Shown in pieces: positions 19,479-28,304 of a stretch of DNA of 64,000 nt. Source of the DNA: Pseudomonas chlororaphis (GTDB taxonomy: Bacteria; Pseudomonadota; Gammaproteobacteria; Pseudomonadales; Pseudomonadaceae); NCBI RefSeq assembly GCF_003731765.1, contig NZ_MOAL01000001.1, forward strand, positions 310,001 through 374,000. The letters are read 5' to 3'. A program made the position numbers and the translations under genes. How positions within the stretch are numbered: position 1 is the stretch's first letter; the number at the start of each line of letters is the position of its first letter. Under the pieces are notes generated by a model. It did not search any database. It saw nothing but the letters and a program-made list of their open reading frames with translations, and was not told the origin of the DNA.

Positions 19479-20072
19479 TTAAATGCTCCAGCGAGCACTC
19501 AACAAACGTTCATTCAATGCATTGGGATCCAGCGGCTTTGGCCGGCGGGCCAAGGCGCTGTGAAACTGTTCCAGGGCCTCTTTCAGACGCTGTTCCAAAG
19601 CCGGCGCCAACTGCGCCTGGACACTGCCCTCGCCGTACGCGATCTGGCTGTCCTCGGCAAAGATACCGTGCAGCATCTCCTGGGCCTTGAGCGCCGAGAG
19701 CACCGGCTTCAAGGCGTAATCCACGGCCAGCATGTGGGCAATGCTGCCGCCTGTAGCCATGGGCAGTACCACCTTGTGGCTCAGGGCGCGCTCGGGCAGC
19801 AGGTCCAGCAGGGTCTTCAGCGCGCCGGAAAACGAAGCCTTGTACACCGGCGTGGCAATCAGCAGGCCGTCGGCCTGGTCAATCTGCTGCAACAGGTCAA
19901 GCACCTTGGGGCTGTCGAAGCGAGCGTGCAGCAAATCTTCGGCCGGGAAGTCCCGTACCTGATAGCTGACCACTTCCACACCCTGTTCCTGCAACAAGCG
20001 CTTGGCGTGGTCCAGCAGCACCCCGGAGCGGGAACGCTGGCTTGGACTGCCACCGAGTGAGACGACCAACAT
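19479..20072 (-). CDS. ssuE: NAD(P)H-dependent FMN reductase SsuE
   Basis: 197-residue flavodoxin-like reductase starting [16 protein letters not shown], whose GSPS-rich loop binds FMN phosphate. [17 protein letters not shown] is the second flavin-binding segment. It supplies reduced FMN to SsuD. First gene of the leftward ssu operon; the AT-rich upstream region with an inverted repeat is the likely promoter. Confidence 0.95.
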   Translation of the reverse strand: MLVVSLGGSPSQRSRSGVLLDHAKRLLQEQGVEVVSYQVRDFPAEDLLHARFDSPKVLDLLQQIDQADGLLIATPVYKASFSGALKTLLDLLPERALSHKVVLPMATGGSIAHMLAVDYALKPVLSALKAQEMLHGIFAEDSQIAYGEGSVQAQLAPALEQRLKEALEQFHSALARRPKPLDPNALNERLLSARWSI

Positions 20073-20170
20073 GCAGGTTTCCTTGAGCGATCAATGGCGA
20101 TTCGCGGTTTGCGATCTCGCTGGGTTGAGCAGACATTAACAGCCTATTTATATATCCATAAATCTTATTT

Positions 20171-20197
20171 ATTCATTTGTTTATTCCATAAATGAAT
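20171..20197. promoter_or_regulatory. AT-rich inverted repeat upstream of ssuE
   Basis: ATTCATTT (20171-20178) and AAATGAAT (20190-20197) form an 8-bp dyad around an 11-base spacer, about 100 bp upstream of the ssuE start codon in very AT-rich DNA. Position and composition would suit a LysR-type sulfur regulator such as CysB or Cbl; this is inference. Confidence 0.45.
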
Positions 20198-20220
20198 ATG
20201 TAAGGGCTTTTTCTCCAGAC

Positions 20221-20246
20221 AAAAAAATAGGCCGTCAAAACGGCCT
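20221..20246 (-). terminator. terminator downstream of lsfA
   Basis: AGGCCGT / ACGGCCT stem with a four-base loop. The seven A on the plus strand become a T-run for leftward transcription from lsfA. Confidence 0.82.
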
Positions 20247-20302
20247 GAAACCCCTGCTTTGTGGATCTGAAAAACCTGGCACGCGGCGTCGGGTAGCCGC
20301 GG

Positions 20303-20330
20303 CCTGATCGCCGGCAAGCCGGCGCCCGGA
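20303..20330. repeat. REP element
   Basis: CGCCGGCAAGCCGGCG palindrome in the context CCTGAT...CCCGG, a common Pseudomonas REP form, directly after the lsfA stop. Confidence 0.75.
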
Positions 20331-20340
20331 TAAAGGTGGA

Positions 20341-20979
20341 TTAGCGGTTGGGCTGCGGGGTCAGTCGCAGGTAGGGCTTCACTGCGCGATAACCTTTAGG
20401 GAAGCGTTTCTTGATTTCCTCTTCGTCCTTGAGGGACGGCACAATCACCACTTCATCACCGTCCTGCCAGTTGGCCGGGGTGGCCACCTTGTAGTTGTCG
20501 GTGAGCTGCAGGGAGTCGATCACCCGCAGGATTTCGTGGAAATTGCGCCCGGTGCTGGCCGGGTAGGTGATGGTCAGGCGCACCTTCTTGTTCGGGTCGA
20601 TGACGAACAACGAACGTACGGTCAGGGTGTCATTGGCGTTGGGGTGGATCAGGTCGTAGAGGTCCGAAACCTTGCGGTCGGCATCGGCCAGGATCGGGAA
20701 ATTGACCAGGGTGTTCTGGGTCTCGTTGATGTCTTCGATCCACTTGTGGTGCGAGTCCACTGGGTCCACCGACAGGGCGATGGCCTTGACCCCGCGCTGG
20801 GCGAATTCATCCTTGAGCTTGGCGGTGAAGCCCAGCTCCGTGGTGCACACCGGGGTGAAGTCCGCCGGATGAGAGAACAGCACGCCCCAGCTATCGCCCA
20901 GCCACTCGTGGAAACGAATCTTGCCGGCACTGGAATCCTGTTCGAAGTCGGGGGCGATGTCGCCCAGTCTGAGGCTCAT
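20341..20979 (-). CDS. lsfA: 1-Cys peroxiredoxin LsfA
   Basis: 212 residues. The peroxidatic Cys45 lies in DFTPVCTTELG, with His37 in FSHPADF. The long C-terminal domain (EILRVIDSLQLTD through FPKGYRAVKPYL) marks the Prx6/1-Cys class. It reduces peroxides. LsfA was named for induction under sulfate limitation in P. putida, and its place beside ssuE fits that. The CTCACAGGAGCAGCACC leader supplies the ribosome-binding site. Confidence 0.94.
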   Translation of the reverse strand: MSLRLGDIAPDFEQDSSAGKIRFHEWLGDSWGVLFSHPADFTPVCTTELGFTAKLKDEFAQRGVKAIALSVDPVDSHHKWIEDINETQNTLVNFPILADADRKVSDLYDLIHPNANDTLTVRSLFVIDPNKKVRLTITYPASTGRNFHEILRVIDSLQLTDNYKVATPANWQDGDEVVIVPSLKDEEEIKKRFPKGYRAVKPYLRLTPQPNR

Positions 20980-21041
20980 GGTGCTGCTCCTGTGAGTGCG
21001 TGATAGAGCTACTCTGCCTGCACTGGAGCTTATTTAAAAAG

Positions 21042-21059
21042 AATAAATATCGATTTATT
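21042..21059. promoter_or_regulatory. palindrome upstream of lsfA
   Basis: AATAAATATCGATTTATT has perfect 7-bp arms with a 4-base centre, about 65-80 bp upstream of the lsfA start codon. It is a candidate operator or part of the promoter. Confidence 0.4.
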
Positions 21060-21207
21060 AAGATCCAAAAGGAATATTAAAAATCTCTTCATTGGACTCA
21101 CGCGCACGCGAAGACCACCATTCTCAACAAGGTTCGAGAAGGCCTTGAGTCGCTGTAAAAGAGGGGATTCAGGAGGGCTCACGGGGGTGGGCCTGACTGG
21201 AAGCAAC

Positions 21208-21240
21208 ACTGGCCCGGCATTGCGCCGGGCCAGTTTTTTT
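21208..21240. terminator. hairpin with T-run between oprD-family gene and lsfA
   Basis: Eleven-base perfect stem ACTGGCCCGGC / GCCGGGCCAGT, five-base loop. T7 lies on the plus-strand side, with A7 before the stem for leftward transcription. The porin transcript would read through it leftward, where the trailing sequence GTGTTGC is a weak T-run. Confidence 0.7.
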
Positions 21241-21246
21241 GCGGTA

Positions 21247-22584
21247 TTACAAGATCGACAGGGTGTAGCTGAGGATCAGACGGTTTTCGTCCTGGTTACG
21301 CTGAGAAGCAACGTCGGAGCGCAGCGAGGCGTTTTTCCACGCCAGGCCCAGGCCCTTGAGAGTGCCTTCCGGAACAACGTAGCCGAGGGAGAAGTCACGT
21401 TCCCACTCACCCTTGTCGCTACCAGCGTTAACGTTGACGTTGTCACCCTTGAGGTAGACCACGGAAGTGGTCAGGCCTGGCAAGCCCACAGTGGCGAAGT
21501 CGTACGCGTACTGGGCCAACCAGGTGCGCTCGCCGGCGCGCTGGAACTTGCCGATCTGCGAGTCGGTGATCAGGTAGCTGCTGGCGCCGTCACCCTGGTT
21601 CAGGAACGGGAAGTCGCTGGTGCCGTTCACGCGCTGGTAGCCGGCGCTGAGAGCGTGGCCTTGCAGGCTATAGGTGAACTTGGCGCTCCAGGTGCGGTTG
21701 TCCACTTCACCGCCATTGTTGACGCCGCTAGCACGATAGCCGGAGATACGACCTTCCTGGCTGCCGTTCTTGCCATCGGAGTCACTGTTGAAGTAACGCA
21801 GGTCCGACTTCAAGCTACCCACTGGCAGTGCCAGGTTGTGGGTCAGGCCCAGGAAGTGTTGCTGGTAGAAGTTTTCCAGCTCGCCGTAGTAGTACTGAGC
21901 GGTCAGGTCTTTGGTGATCTTGTAGTCACCACCCGCGTAGTAGAACTCATTGCTGCGCTTGTTCGCGGTTGGCGTGGTGGTCGCACCGTTGGAACCCGCG
22001 ATGGTCAGCGAATCGTTGTTAGTCGAGTTACGACCTTTGGCGTGTTCCAACTTACCGCCAACCAGTGTCAGGTTGTCGATGTCGTTGGAAGTGATCTGGC
22101 CACCCTGGAAGGTTTGCGGCAGCAGACGACCGTCGTTGGTGGTAACCACTGGCAGTTTTGGCTGCAGAGTGCCCAGGCGCAGTTCAGTCTTGGAAACCTT
22201 GACCTTAGCGGTCAGGCCGAGGCTGCTGAAGTCATCGACCGCACGGCCATCGTTGTCGCTTGGGAAAACGGTGCCGCCTTTGTTCGCGCTACCGGCGTTG
22301 TAGGCAGTGCCTTTACCCGAGTCCAACTTGATGCCCAGCAGGCCGATGGCGTCGACGCCGAAGCCTACGGTGCCTTGGGTGTAGCCGGAGGTGAAGTTGA
22401 AGATGAAACCCTGACCCCATTCTTCCTGCTTGGAAGGATTGGCAGTGCCATCACGGTTATCGGTGTTGATGTAGAAGTTACGGGCAGTGATGCTGGCCTT
22501 GCTGTCTTCGACAAAACCGGCGGCGCTTGCTTGTTGCGCCAAAACCCCTACGGCCACAGCCAGGGCCAAGGTGGACTTATTCAT
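21247..22584 (-). CDS. OprD-family outer-membrane porin
   Basis: 445 residues with a signal peptide ending ASA near residue 21, then AGFVEDSKASITARNFYIN, the standard start of OprD/Occ porins. Alternating hydrophobic beta-strands, WGQGFIFNFTSGYTQGTVGFGVDAIG near the N-terminus and a C-terminal beta-signal with terminal hydrophobic residues (LILSYTLSIL) indicate an 18-stranded barrel. Family members pass basic amino acids, peptides or organic acids across the outer membrane. Substrate is not assigned. It has its own long upstream region. Confidence 0.92.
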   Translation of the reverse strand: MNKSTLALAVAVGVLAQQASAAGFVEDSKASITARNFYINTDNRDGTANPSKQEEWGQGFIFNFTSGYTQGTVGFGVDAIGLLGIKLDSGKGTAYNAGSANKGGTVFPSDNDGRAVDDFSSLGLTAKVKVSKTELRLGTLQPKLPVVTTNDGRLLPQTFQGGQITSNDIDNLTLVGGKLEHAKGRNSTNNDSLTIAGSNGATTTPTANKRSNEFYYAGGDYKITKDLTAQYYYGELENFYQQHFLGLTHNLALPVGSLKSDLRYFNSDSDGKNGSQEGRISGYRASGVNNGGEVDNRTWSAKFTYSLQGHALSAGYQRVNGTSDFPFLNQGDGASSYLITDSQIGKFQRAGERTWLAQYAYDFATVGLPGLTTSVVYLKGDNVNVNAGSDKGEWERDFSLGYVVPEGTLKGLGLAWKNASLRSDVASQRNQDENRLILSYTLSIL

Positions 22585-23092
22585 GTTTCGCTCCTCTCGT
22601 TTCTAATTTTTGTGATTCTTTGGTCCTGGGTCGAAATGCCCGGATCCACAGATGCGCGATTAGCGCCAGACAGTGACTGATAAGTCAATCGTAACTATCT
22701 GTGTCTAAGACCAAGGTCTAATCGCTGTGTTTTGGTCCCTGCAGGGTAATGAACTTTCCATAAACCCAAAAAGAATTATTTCATTCTTTTTCATACCATT
22801 CAGGAATATGACTCTTCGACGCAATACCTCGCCGGCACGTGTAACCACCGACGCTTAAGCCCATTCCTGAAGGATATTCCCTGGTACAGATAAGATTTTT
22901 CCGGCGATGCCCCTGCTAAAAAAGCCGGCGTTATCGGAAAAATCGGCGCAATCATGGCGAAACGCCTATGGTCGCGTCAATTTGTTACAGTTTTTGTATC
23001 GATCAGACTTATTTCTGACATCTGCAACAACCACCGCCTAGCCGCCAGCAAGGCCTCGAACGCAGTGGTTCGAGGCCGACAGGGGGCAACCT
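22585..23092. other. 508-bp non-coding region between argA and the oprD-family gene
   Basis: No convincing gene is seen on either strand. It holds the porin promoter region and two clear dyads: AAAAAGAAT / ATTCTTTTT at 22768-22791, and GATTTTTCCG (22894-22903) with CGGAAAAATC (22935-22944). A 9-bp hairpin GGCCTCGAA / TTCGAGGCC at 23052-23077 lies just beyond the argA stop and may act as its 3' end, though a T-run is lacking. Confidence 0.6.
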
Positions 23093-24391
23093 TCAGAGGG
23101 TCTTTTCGAAGATTTTCGAGTTGCGCTGGTAGTTGTACAGCGACGCTCGCGCCGAAGGCAGGCGCTCGACACTGCTCGGCACAAACCCACGTTCGCGAAA
23201 CCAGTGAGCAGTCCGAGTGGTAAGCACGAACAGGGTTTTCAGGCCCTGGGCACGAGCCCGGGTTTCGATCCTTTCCAACAGTTCGTCACCCCGACCGCCA
23301 TGACGGTACTCCGGGTTCACCGCCAGGCACGCCAGTTCCCCGGCGTCAGACTCGGCGATCTGGTAGAGCGCCGCGCAGGCGATAATCATGCCTTCACGCT
23401 CAACCACGCTGAACTGCTCGATCTCCCGCTCCAGCACCTCTCGGGAGCGCCGCACCAGAATCCCCTGCTCTTCCAGCGGGCTGATCAAATCCAACAAACC
23501 GCCCACGTCTTCAATGGCTGCCTCGCGGACCAGTTCGAACTGTTCCTGGGCCACCAGCGTGCCGCCACCGTCACGGGTGAACAGTTCGGTGAGCAAGGCA
23601 CCGTCTTCGGCGTAACTGACAATATGGCTGCGCCCCACTCCGCCCCGGCAAGCCTCGGCGGCGGCGTCCAGCAACTCGGCCTGATAGTTGGCGCCCAGGC
23701 GCTGCAAATGCGCAGGCACCTGTTGCGGGCGCAACTCACGCACCAGCTTGCCGTTTTCATCGATCAGGCCCATGTCGGCGCCGAACAGCAGCAGCTTGTC
23801 AGCCCCAAGGTCGATGGCGGCGCGGGTGGCCACGTCTTCACAGGCCAGGTTGAAAATTTCCCCGGTGGGGGAATAGCCCAGGGGCGAAAGCAGGACGATG
23901 GAGCGCTCATCCAGCAGGCGATTGATGCCTTTGCGGTCGACGCGCCGCACTTCGCCGGTGTGGTGATAGTCGACGCCTTCCAGTACACCGATCGGACGAG
24001 CGGTCACCAGGTTGCCGCCGGCCACCCGCAGGCGCGAGCCCTGCATCGGCGAAGACGCCATGTCCATGGACAACCGCGCCTCGATGGCGATGCGCAATTG
24101 GCCCACGGCGTCGATGACGCACTCCAGGGTCGCCGCATCGGTGATGCGCATCCCGTGGTGGTAATGGGGGGTCAGGCCGCGGGCCGCCAAGCGGGTTTCG
24201 ATCTGTGGCCGTGAACCGTGCACCAGCACCAGGCGCACGCCCAGGCTGTGCAACAGCACCAAGTCGTGAACGATATTGCCGAAATTCGGGTGCTCGACAC
24301 CGTCGCCGGGCAGCATCACGACGAAAGTGCAATCACGGTGGGCATTGATGTACGGGGAAGCGTGGCGAAGCCAATTAACGTAGTCGGGCAT
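23093..24391 (-). CDS. argA: N-acetylglutamate synthase (amino-acid N-acetyltransferase) ArgA
   Basis: 432 residues from the ATG at 24391 (MPDYVNWLRHASPYI), the start I recall for Pseudomonas ArgA; an upstream in-frame start adds non-conserved sequence. The N-terminal amino-acid-kinase-like domain (LVLVHGSRPQIE) holds the arginine site. The C-terminal GNAT domain (residues about 290-430) has the acetyl-CoA segment CLAVNPEYRHGGRGDELL. It makes N-acetylglutamate, the first step of arginine synthesis, and is normally inhibited by arginine. argE lies upstream on the same strand with a 137-bp gap. Confidence 0.94.
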   Translation of the reverse strand: MPDYVNWLRHASPYINAHRDCTFVVMLPGDGVEHPNFGNIVHDLVLLHSLGVRLVLVHGSRPQIETRLAARGLTPHYHHGMRITDAATLECVIDAVGQLRIAIEARLSMDMASSPMQGSRLRVAGGNLVTARPIGVLEGVDYHHTGEVRRVDRKGINRLLDERSIVLLSPLGYSPTGEIFNLACEDVATRAAIDLGADKLLLFGADMGLIDENGKLVRELRPQQVPAHLQRLGANYQAELLDAAAEACRGGVGRSHIVSYAEDGALLTELFTRDGGGTLVAQEQFELVREAAIEDVGGLLDLISPLEEQGILVRRSREVLEREIEQFSVVEREGMIIACAALYQIAESDAGELACLAVNPEYRHGGRGDELLERIETRARAQGLKTLFVLTTRTAHWFRERGFVPSSVERLPSARASLYNYQRNSKIFEKTL

Positions 24392-24528
24392 GAACCTGAG
24401 CCTGTAAATAAAAAGCAGCCTATAGAAAGGACGAAACGGAAAACGCACATCGGGCTGATGGTTATCGTCGGAACAGGCTTGGCGACACGCTCGCTCTCCT
24501 CATAGATACGGACCTGGGCAACCGGGAT

Positions 24529-25686
24529 TTACCGAGGCTGGGCCGGGGTCAGGCAATAATGTGCGATCAGTTCACGTAGTAGATGCACGGTAGGCTGCAA
24601 GCGTGACATTTCGAGGTATTCCCCGGGTTGGTGGGCACAGGCGATGTCGCCAGGGCCGAGCACCAGGGTCTCGCAACCAAGGCGCTGAAGATAAGGCGCT
24701 TCGGTGCCGAACGCCACTGCTTCGGCACGATGGCCGGTGAGTCTTTCGGCCACCCGGACCAATTCGGCATCCTCTGCCTGCTCAAAGGGCGGCACTTCCG
24801 GGAACAACGGCGCGTAGTCGATTTTCACCTGATGGCGCTCGGCGATCGGATTCAGCTTCTGCCGAATGGCCTCGCGCAGCGCCTGCGGGTCCATGCCCGG
24901 CAGGGGGCGCAGGTCGAACTCCAGGGAGCACTGGCCGCAGATGCGGTTGGGGTTGTCGCCACCATGGATGCAGCCAAAGTTCAGGGTCGGCTGAGGCACA
25001 CTGAATTGCGGGTTGCGGAACTCGCGTTGCCAGGCCAGGCGCAGGCCACGCAGCTCGCCCATGGCGTCGTGCATGGCCTCCAGGGCGCTGTGGCCGAGGC
25101 TCGGGTCCGAGGAATGGCCGCTGCGCCCGAGGATGTCGATACGTTCCATCATCACCCCCTTGTGCAAGCGGATCGGCTTGAGGCCCGTGGGCTCGCCAAT
25201 CACCGCCGCACGCCCCAGGGGGCGCCCCGCCTCGGCCAGGGCGCGGGCGCCGGCCATGGAGCTTTCTTCATCGCACGTGGCGAGGATCAGCAGCGGCTGC
25301 TTGAAGGGTTGATCCAACAATGGCTGCACGGCTTCGATGACCAGGGCGAAAAACCCCTTCATGTCGCAACTGCCGAGCCCGACCCAGCGGCCATCGACTT
25401 CGGTGAGCTTCAGCGGGTCGGTCTGCCACAGGGCGCCATCGAAGGGCACCGTGTCACTGTGGCCAGCCAATACCAGGCCACCAGGGCCGCTGCCAAAACT
25501 GGCCAACAGGTTGAACTTGCCGGGGCTGACCTGCTGGATATCGCAGGCAAAACCCAGGTCGCCCAGCCAACTGGCCAACAGATCGATAACCGCCCGGTTG
25601 GATTGATCCAGTGCAGGTTGGGTACAGCTGACCGACGGCGCGGCGATCAGCGCGGCGAACTGATCTTTCATGGACGGCAATGGCAT
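24529..25686 (-). CDS. argE: acetylornithine deacetylase ArgE
   Basis: 385 residues from the ATG at 25686, which has GGGAG nine bases upstream. In-frame codons further upstream run antisense through the divergent CYTH gene and are not coding. M20 metallopeptidase motifs are present: LAGHSDTVPFDG (metal His and catalytic Asp), GSCDMKGF (bridging Asp), TCDEESSMAGA (catalytic Glu and metal Glu), GEPTGL, and HQPGEYLE near the end. It releases ornithine from N-acetylornithine. Confidence 0.94.
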   Translation of the reverse strand: MPLPSMKDQFAALIAAPSVSCTQPALDQSNRAVIDLLASWLGDLGFACDIQQVSPGKFNLLASFGSGPGGLVLAGHSDTVPFDGALWQTDPLKLTEVDGRWVGLGSCDMKGFFALVIEAVQPLLDQPFKQPLLILATCDEESSMAGARALAEAGRPLGRAAVIGEPTGLKPIRLHKGVMMERIDILGRSGHSSDPSLGHSALEAMHDAMGELRGLRLAWQREFRNPQFSVPQPTLNFGCIHGGDNPNRICGQCSLEFDLRPLPGMDPQALREAIRQKLNPIAERHQVKIDYAPLFPEVPPFEQAEDAELVRVAERLTGHRAEAVAFGTEAPYLQRLGCETLVLGPGDIACAHQPGEYLEMSRLQPTVHLLRELIAHYCLTPAQPR

Positions 25687-25846
25687 GTGCGCTGTCTCCC
25701 GAGAGCCAAGATGAGGCCCATCATAGAGCCATCTTGTCAGCGGAATAAACCGTCGCGGCACCTCCAGGCAGCGAGTCCTGTACACTGCACGGCCTTGGCA
25801 GCCACACCTTCCCCCGGCTGCGCTCCCGATCCTGGATTTTCCGGCC

Positions 25847-27214
25847 ATGCAGAAAGAAACCGAAATCAAACTCCGCGTCAGCCGCGAAACCCTCGCCGCC
25901 CTGCGCGAGCACCCGCTGCTGAAAAAACGCAACAAAAGTGGCTGGGAACGCCGTGAATTGATGAACCAATACTTCGACACCCCCGAGCGCGACCTGGCCC
26001 GGGCCAAGGTTGCCCTGCGCCTGCGCCGCGACGGTGAAGAAGTGATCCAGACCCTCAAGACCCGCGGCCAAAGCGTCGCCGGCCTGTCGGAACGCAACGA
26101 GTACGACTGGCACCTGGCCAAAGCCAAGCTCGACGTAAAAAAACTCGACGGCGAATGCTGGCCGGCGGAACTGGCCGAGCTGGACAAAAAGACCCTGAAG
26201 CCGATCTTCACCACCGATTTCGTCCGCGAGCGTGCGGAAATTGCCTGGGGTCGCGGCAAGGCCAAGGTGGTGATCGAAGCGGCCCTGGACTTGGGCCATG
26301 TGGTCGCCGGCAAGCAGAAGGAAGAAATCTGCGAGCTGGAACTGGAACTGCGGGAAGGCGAACCCGCTGCCCTGCTGGAACTGGCCGCCGAACTGGCCGC
26401 GACCCTGGCGCTGATGCCTTGCGACATCAGCAAGGCCGAGCGCGGCTATCGCCTGTTCGACGCCAACAGCTACTCCCTGAGCCTGCCGGCGCCGGAGTTG
26501 ACCGCAGAAATGCCCCTGGACGACGCCTTCGCGGCCCTGACCTGGCACTTGCTGGGCAGCAGCCAGCGACTGGCCGAGCAGTATCGCTTCAACGGCCACT
26601 GGCGCTTGCTGCAGGACTGGGTCGACAACCTCGCCGAACTGCGCGCCCTGGTCAGCAGCCTCGGTCAGGCCGCACCGCGCCAGGCCACGGCCGAACTGCG
26701 CGCCTCCCTGGATGGGCTGCTGGAAGACTGGCGTCCACTGGTCCAGGCTGGCCTGGAAGACGAAGACGTCCGTAAAGCCGCACCGGAGCAGTTCATCGAA
26801 GAACTGGAAGACGTGCGCTGGGGCCTGTTCTCCCTGAACACCTCGCGCTGGTTGCTGGCCCGCACCTGGGCAGCCGACCGTAACACCCGGGGCAATCGCC
26901 AGGGCGCCGCGCAACTGGGCAACTGGCTGCCGCGCCTGCTGGCCGAAGAAGCCGTGGCCCTGCAATTGCCGCGTTACCAGCAGCAACCGGAAGACCTGGC
27001 CGAGCAGTTGCCGCGCATCGAACGCATCCAGGCCTGGATGCACCATGCGCGCAACGTGCTGGAAATCCCGGAGCTGGACCGTCTCTACGGCGAGTTGAAC
27101 AAGTTGGCGCAATTGGCCAACGAGCCCATCAGCGACGAAGCCCTGGACGCCCGCAAGCAACAGGCAATCACCGTGTTCCAGAACCGCGCCTGGAAAACCC
27201 TCCTGCGCTTCTGA
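25847..27214 (+). CDS. CYTH and CHAD domain protein (inorganic triphosphatase, YgiF-like)
   Basis: 455 residues. The ExExK signature of CYTH triphosphate-tunnel enzymes is at residues 4-8 (ETEIK). Basic tunnel residues follow (KVALRLRRDGEEVIQTLKTRG), with acidic strands ICELELELREG closing the domain near 170. Residues about 215-455 form an alpha-helical CHAD domain. E. coli YgiF of the same arrangement hydrolyses inorganic triphosphate, which I infer here; CHAD domains are associated with polyphosphate. Divergent from argE. Confidence 0.9.
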   Translation: MQKETEIKLRVSRETLAALREHPLLKKRNKSGWERRELMNQYFDTPERDLARAKVALRLRRDGEEVIQTLKTRGQSVAGLSERNEYDWHLAKAKLDVKKLDGECWPAELAELDKKTLKPIFTTDFVRERAEIAWGRGKAKVVIEAALDLGHVVAGKQKEEICELELELREGEPAALLELAAELAATLALMPCDISKAERGYRLFDANSYSLSLPAPELTAEMPLDDAFAALTWHLLGSSQRLAEQYRFNGHWRLLQDWVDNLAELRALVSSLGQAAPRQATAELRASLDGLLEDWRPLVQAGLEDEDVRKAAPEQFIEELEDVRWGLFSLNTSRWLLARTWAADRNTRGNRQGAAQLGNWLPRLLAEEAVALQLPRYQQQPEDLAEQLPRIERIQAWMHHARNVLEIPELDRLYGELNKLAQLANEPISDEALDARKQQAITVFQNRAWKTLLRF

Positions 27215-27230
27215 CCCCTCAGGTAAATCG

Positions 27231-27250
27231 CCGGCTCCTCCAGGAGCCGG
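27231..27250. other. short GC-rich hairpin between convergent genes
   Basis: CCGGCTCCT and AGGAGCCGG form a 9-bp dyad with a two-base centre, between the CYTH gene and the convergent Lrp gene. No T-run follows. Confidence 0.5.
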
Positions 27251-27278
27251 TGCGTCGCCGAAAGTCCCACCAGCCGTT

Positions 27279-27749
27279 TCAGCGCAATACTGGCAAGCTG
27301 GTGGTCGACTTGATCTCCGACAAAGCGACGATCGAGTTCACCTCCTGAATCCCCGGCACCATCGATAACTTCTCGAAGAAGAAGCGCTCATACGCCTCGA
27401 TATCCGCCGTGACGATGCGCAACAGAAAATCCACCGCTCCCATCAGCACATAACACTCCAGCACCTCGGGAAAACCGCGAATCGCCTCGGTGAACTCTGT
27501 GAAGTTGGAGCGCCCATGGGCGTTGAGTTTGACCTCGGCAAAAATCTGCGTGTTGAGGCCGATCTTCTTGCGGTCGAGCAAGGTCACCTGGCCGCGAATC
27601 ACCCCCTCCTCCTTCATGCGCTGGATCCGGCGCCAGCACGGGGATTGGGACAAGCCGACCTGTTCGGCAATCTGCGCACTGGACAGCGAGGCGTCCTCTT
27701 GCAGCAAGGCCAGAATGCGCCGGTCATAAGCGTCCAACTCGCTTTGCAT
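27279..27749 (-). CDS. Lrp/AsnC family transcriptional regulator
   Basis: 156 residues. The N-terminal AsnC helix-turn-helix (LDAYDRRILALLQEDASLS, then IAEQVGLSQSPCWRRIQRMKEEGVI) spans residues 5-55. The RAM/ACT ligand domain (GFPEVLECYVLMGAVDFLLRIV) is at about 90-115. Pairs of dimers form octamers that sense amino acids. The gene is divergent from a small ACT-like gene, with a perfect 9-bp inverted repeat between them that is a good autoregulatory operator candidate. It differs from global Lrp in sequence and is presumably a local regulator. Confidence 0.92.
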   Translation of the reverse strand: MQSELDAYDRRILALLQEDASLSSAQIAEQVGLSQSPCWRRIQRMKEEGVIRGQVTLLDRKKIGLNTQIFAEVKLNAHGRSNFTEFTEAIRGFPEVLECYVLMGAVDFLLRIVTADIEAYERFFFEKLSMVPGIQEVNSIVALSEIKSTTSLPVLR

Positions 27750-27775
27750 AAATAAACCTCTATAAAGCCAGATTA

Positions 27776-27799
27776 CGAATCAATCCATTCATTGATTCG
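27776..27799. promoter_or_regulatory. inverted repeat in the Lrp/ACT-like divergent promoter region
   Basis: CGAATCAAT (27776-27784) and ATTGATTCG (27791-27799) are perfect 9-bp arms around CCATTC. The site is 27 bp from the Lrp start codon and 75 bp from the divergent gene. Operator for the neighbouring Lrp protein is inferred. Confidence 0.6.
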
Positions 27800-27873
27800 C
27801 CAATAACGACCATATTAGATAAGAAATACCCATCACCCCATGTAAAGATTTCTCCACTGATTTGGAGAACACC

Positions 27874-28203
27874 ATGCCCCCTCTCGAAGCCGTTCCCACC
27901 GAACCGAGCCGCGCCGACGTCTGGAGCGCCGGCAATACCCATTGCGCCGTGCATTACCAGGTGATCGCCGACGCCGACGCCGACGTCCTATGCCGGGTGC
28001 TCAACCCGTTCGCCTTGCAGGGCCTGGTGCCACAGCAGCTTCAGGTGCAACAACGGGACGGGCTGCTGTGCATGGACCTGGCACTGGATGGGCTGAGCTG
28101 GCACCGAGCCCAAGTGATCGGCGAAAAACTTCGTAACCTGATCAGCGTGTGCTCGGTAGAACTGCAGCCGGCCGAGGCTTCCCGCCTGCAAGCCGCCGGC
28201 TGA
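27874..28203 (+). CDS. small hypothetical protein, ACT-like fold
   Basis: 109 residues; the ATG at 27874 has TTGGAG six bases upstream. I do not recognise the family with certainty. Residues about 25-95 alternate strand and helix like a single ACT/IlvM-type regulatory domain (HYQVIADADADVLCRVLNPFALQGLVP, then LCMDLALDGLSWHRAQVIGEKLRNLISVCSVEL). The N-terminal 20 residues look disordered. Its divergent partner is an Lrp-type regulator, which may control it. No signal peptide. Confidence 0.75.
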   Translation: MPPLEAVPTEPSRADVWSAGNTHCAVHYQVIADADADVLCRVLNPFALQGLVPQQLQVQQRDGLLCMDLALDGLSWHRAQVIGEKLRNLISVCSVELQPAEASRLQAAG

Positions 28204-28304
28204 GGGGCCCCGGGGCAACGTCTTGCAACCCTTGATGGGCCGCTCTCGGGGCGCCGCGCACTACCCTTGGTCGCAACCATTGCCCAAGGTCCAAGGAACG
28301 CTCC

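Noticed and set aside
22954..23223. 89-codon rightward reading frame near the argA 3' end
   Set aside because: Its second half is antisense to argA and its composition is not protein-like; no good start signal.
25687..26433. N-terminal extension of argE by about 250 codons
   Set aside because: It is antisense through the CYTH gene and serine/arginine-rich low-quality sequence; the ATG at 25686 has a good ribosome-binding site and family start.
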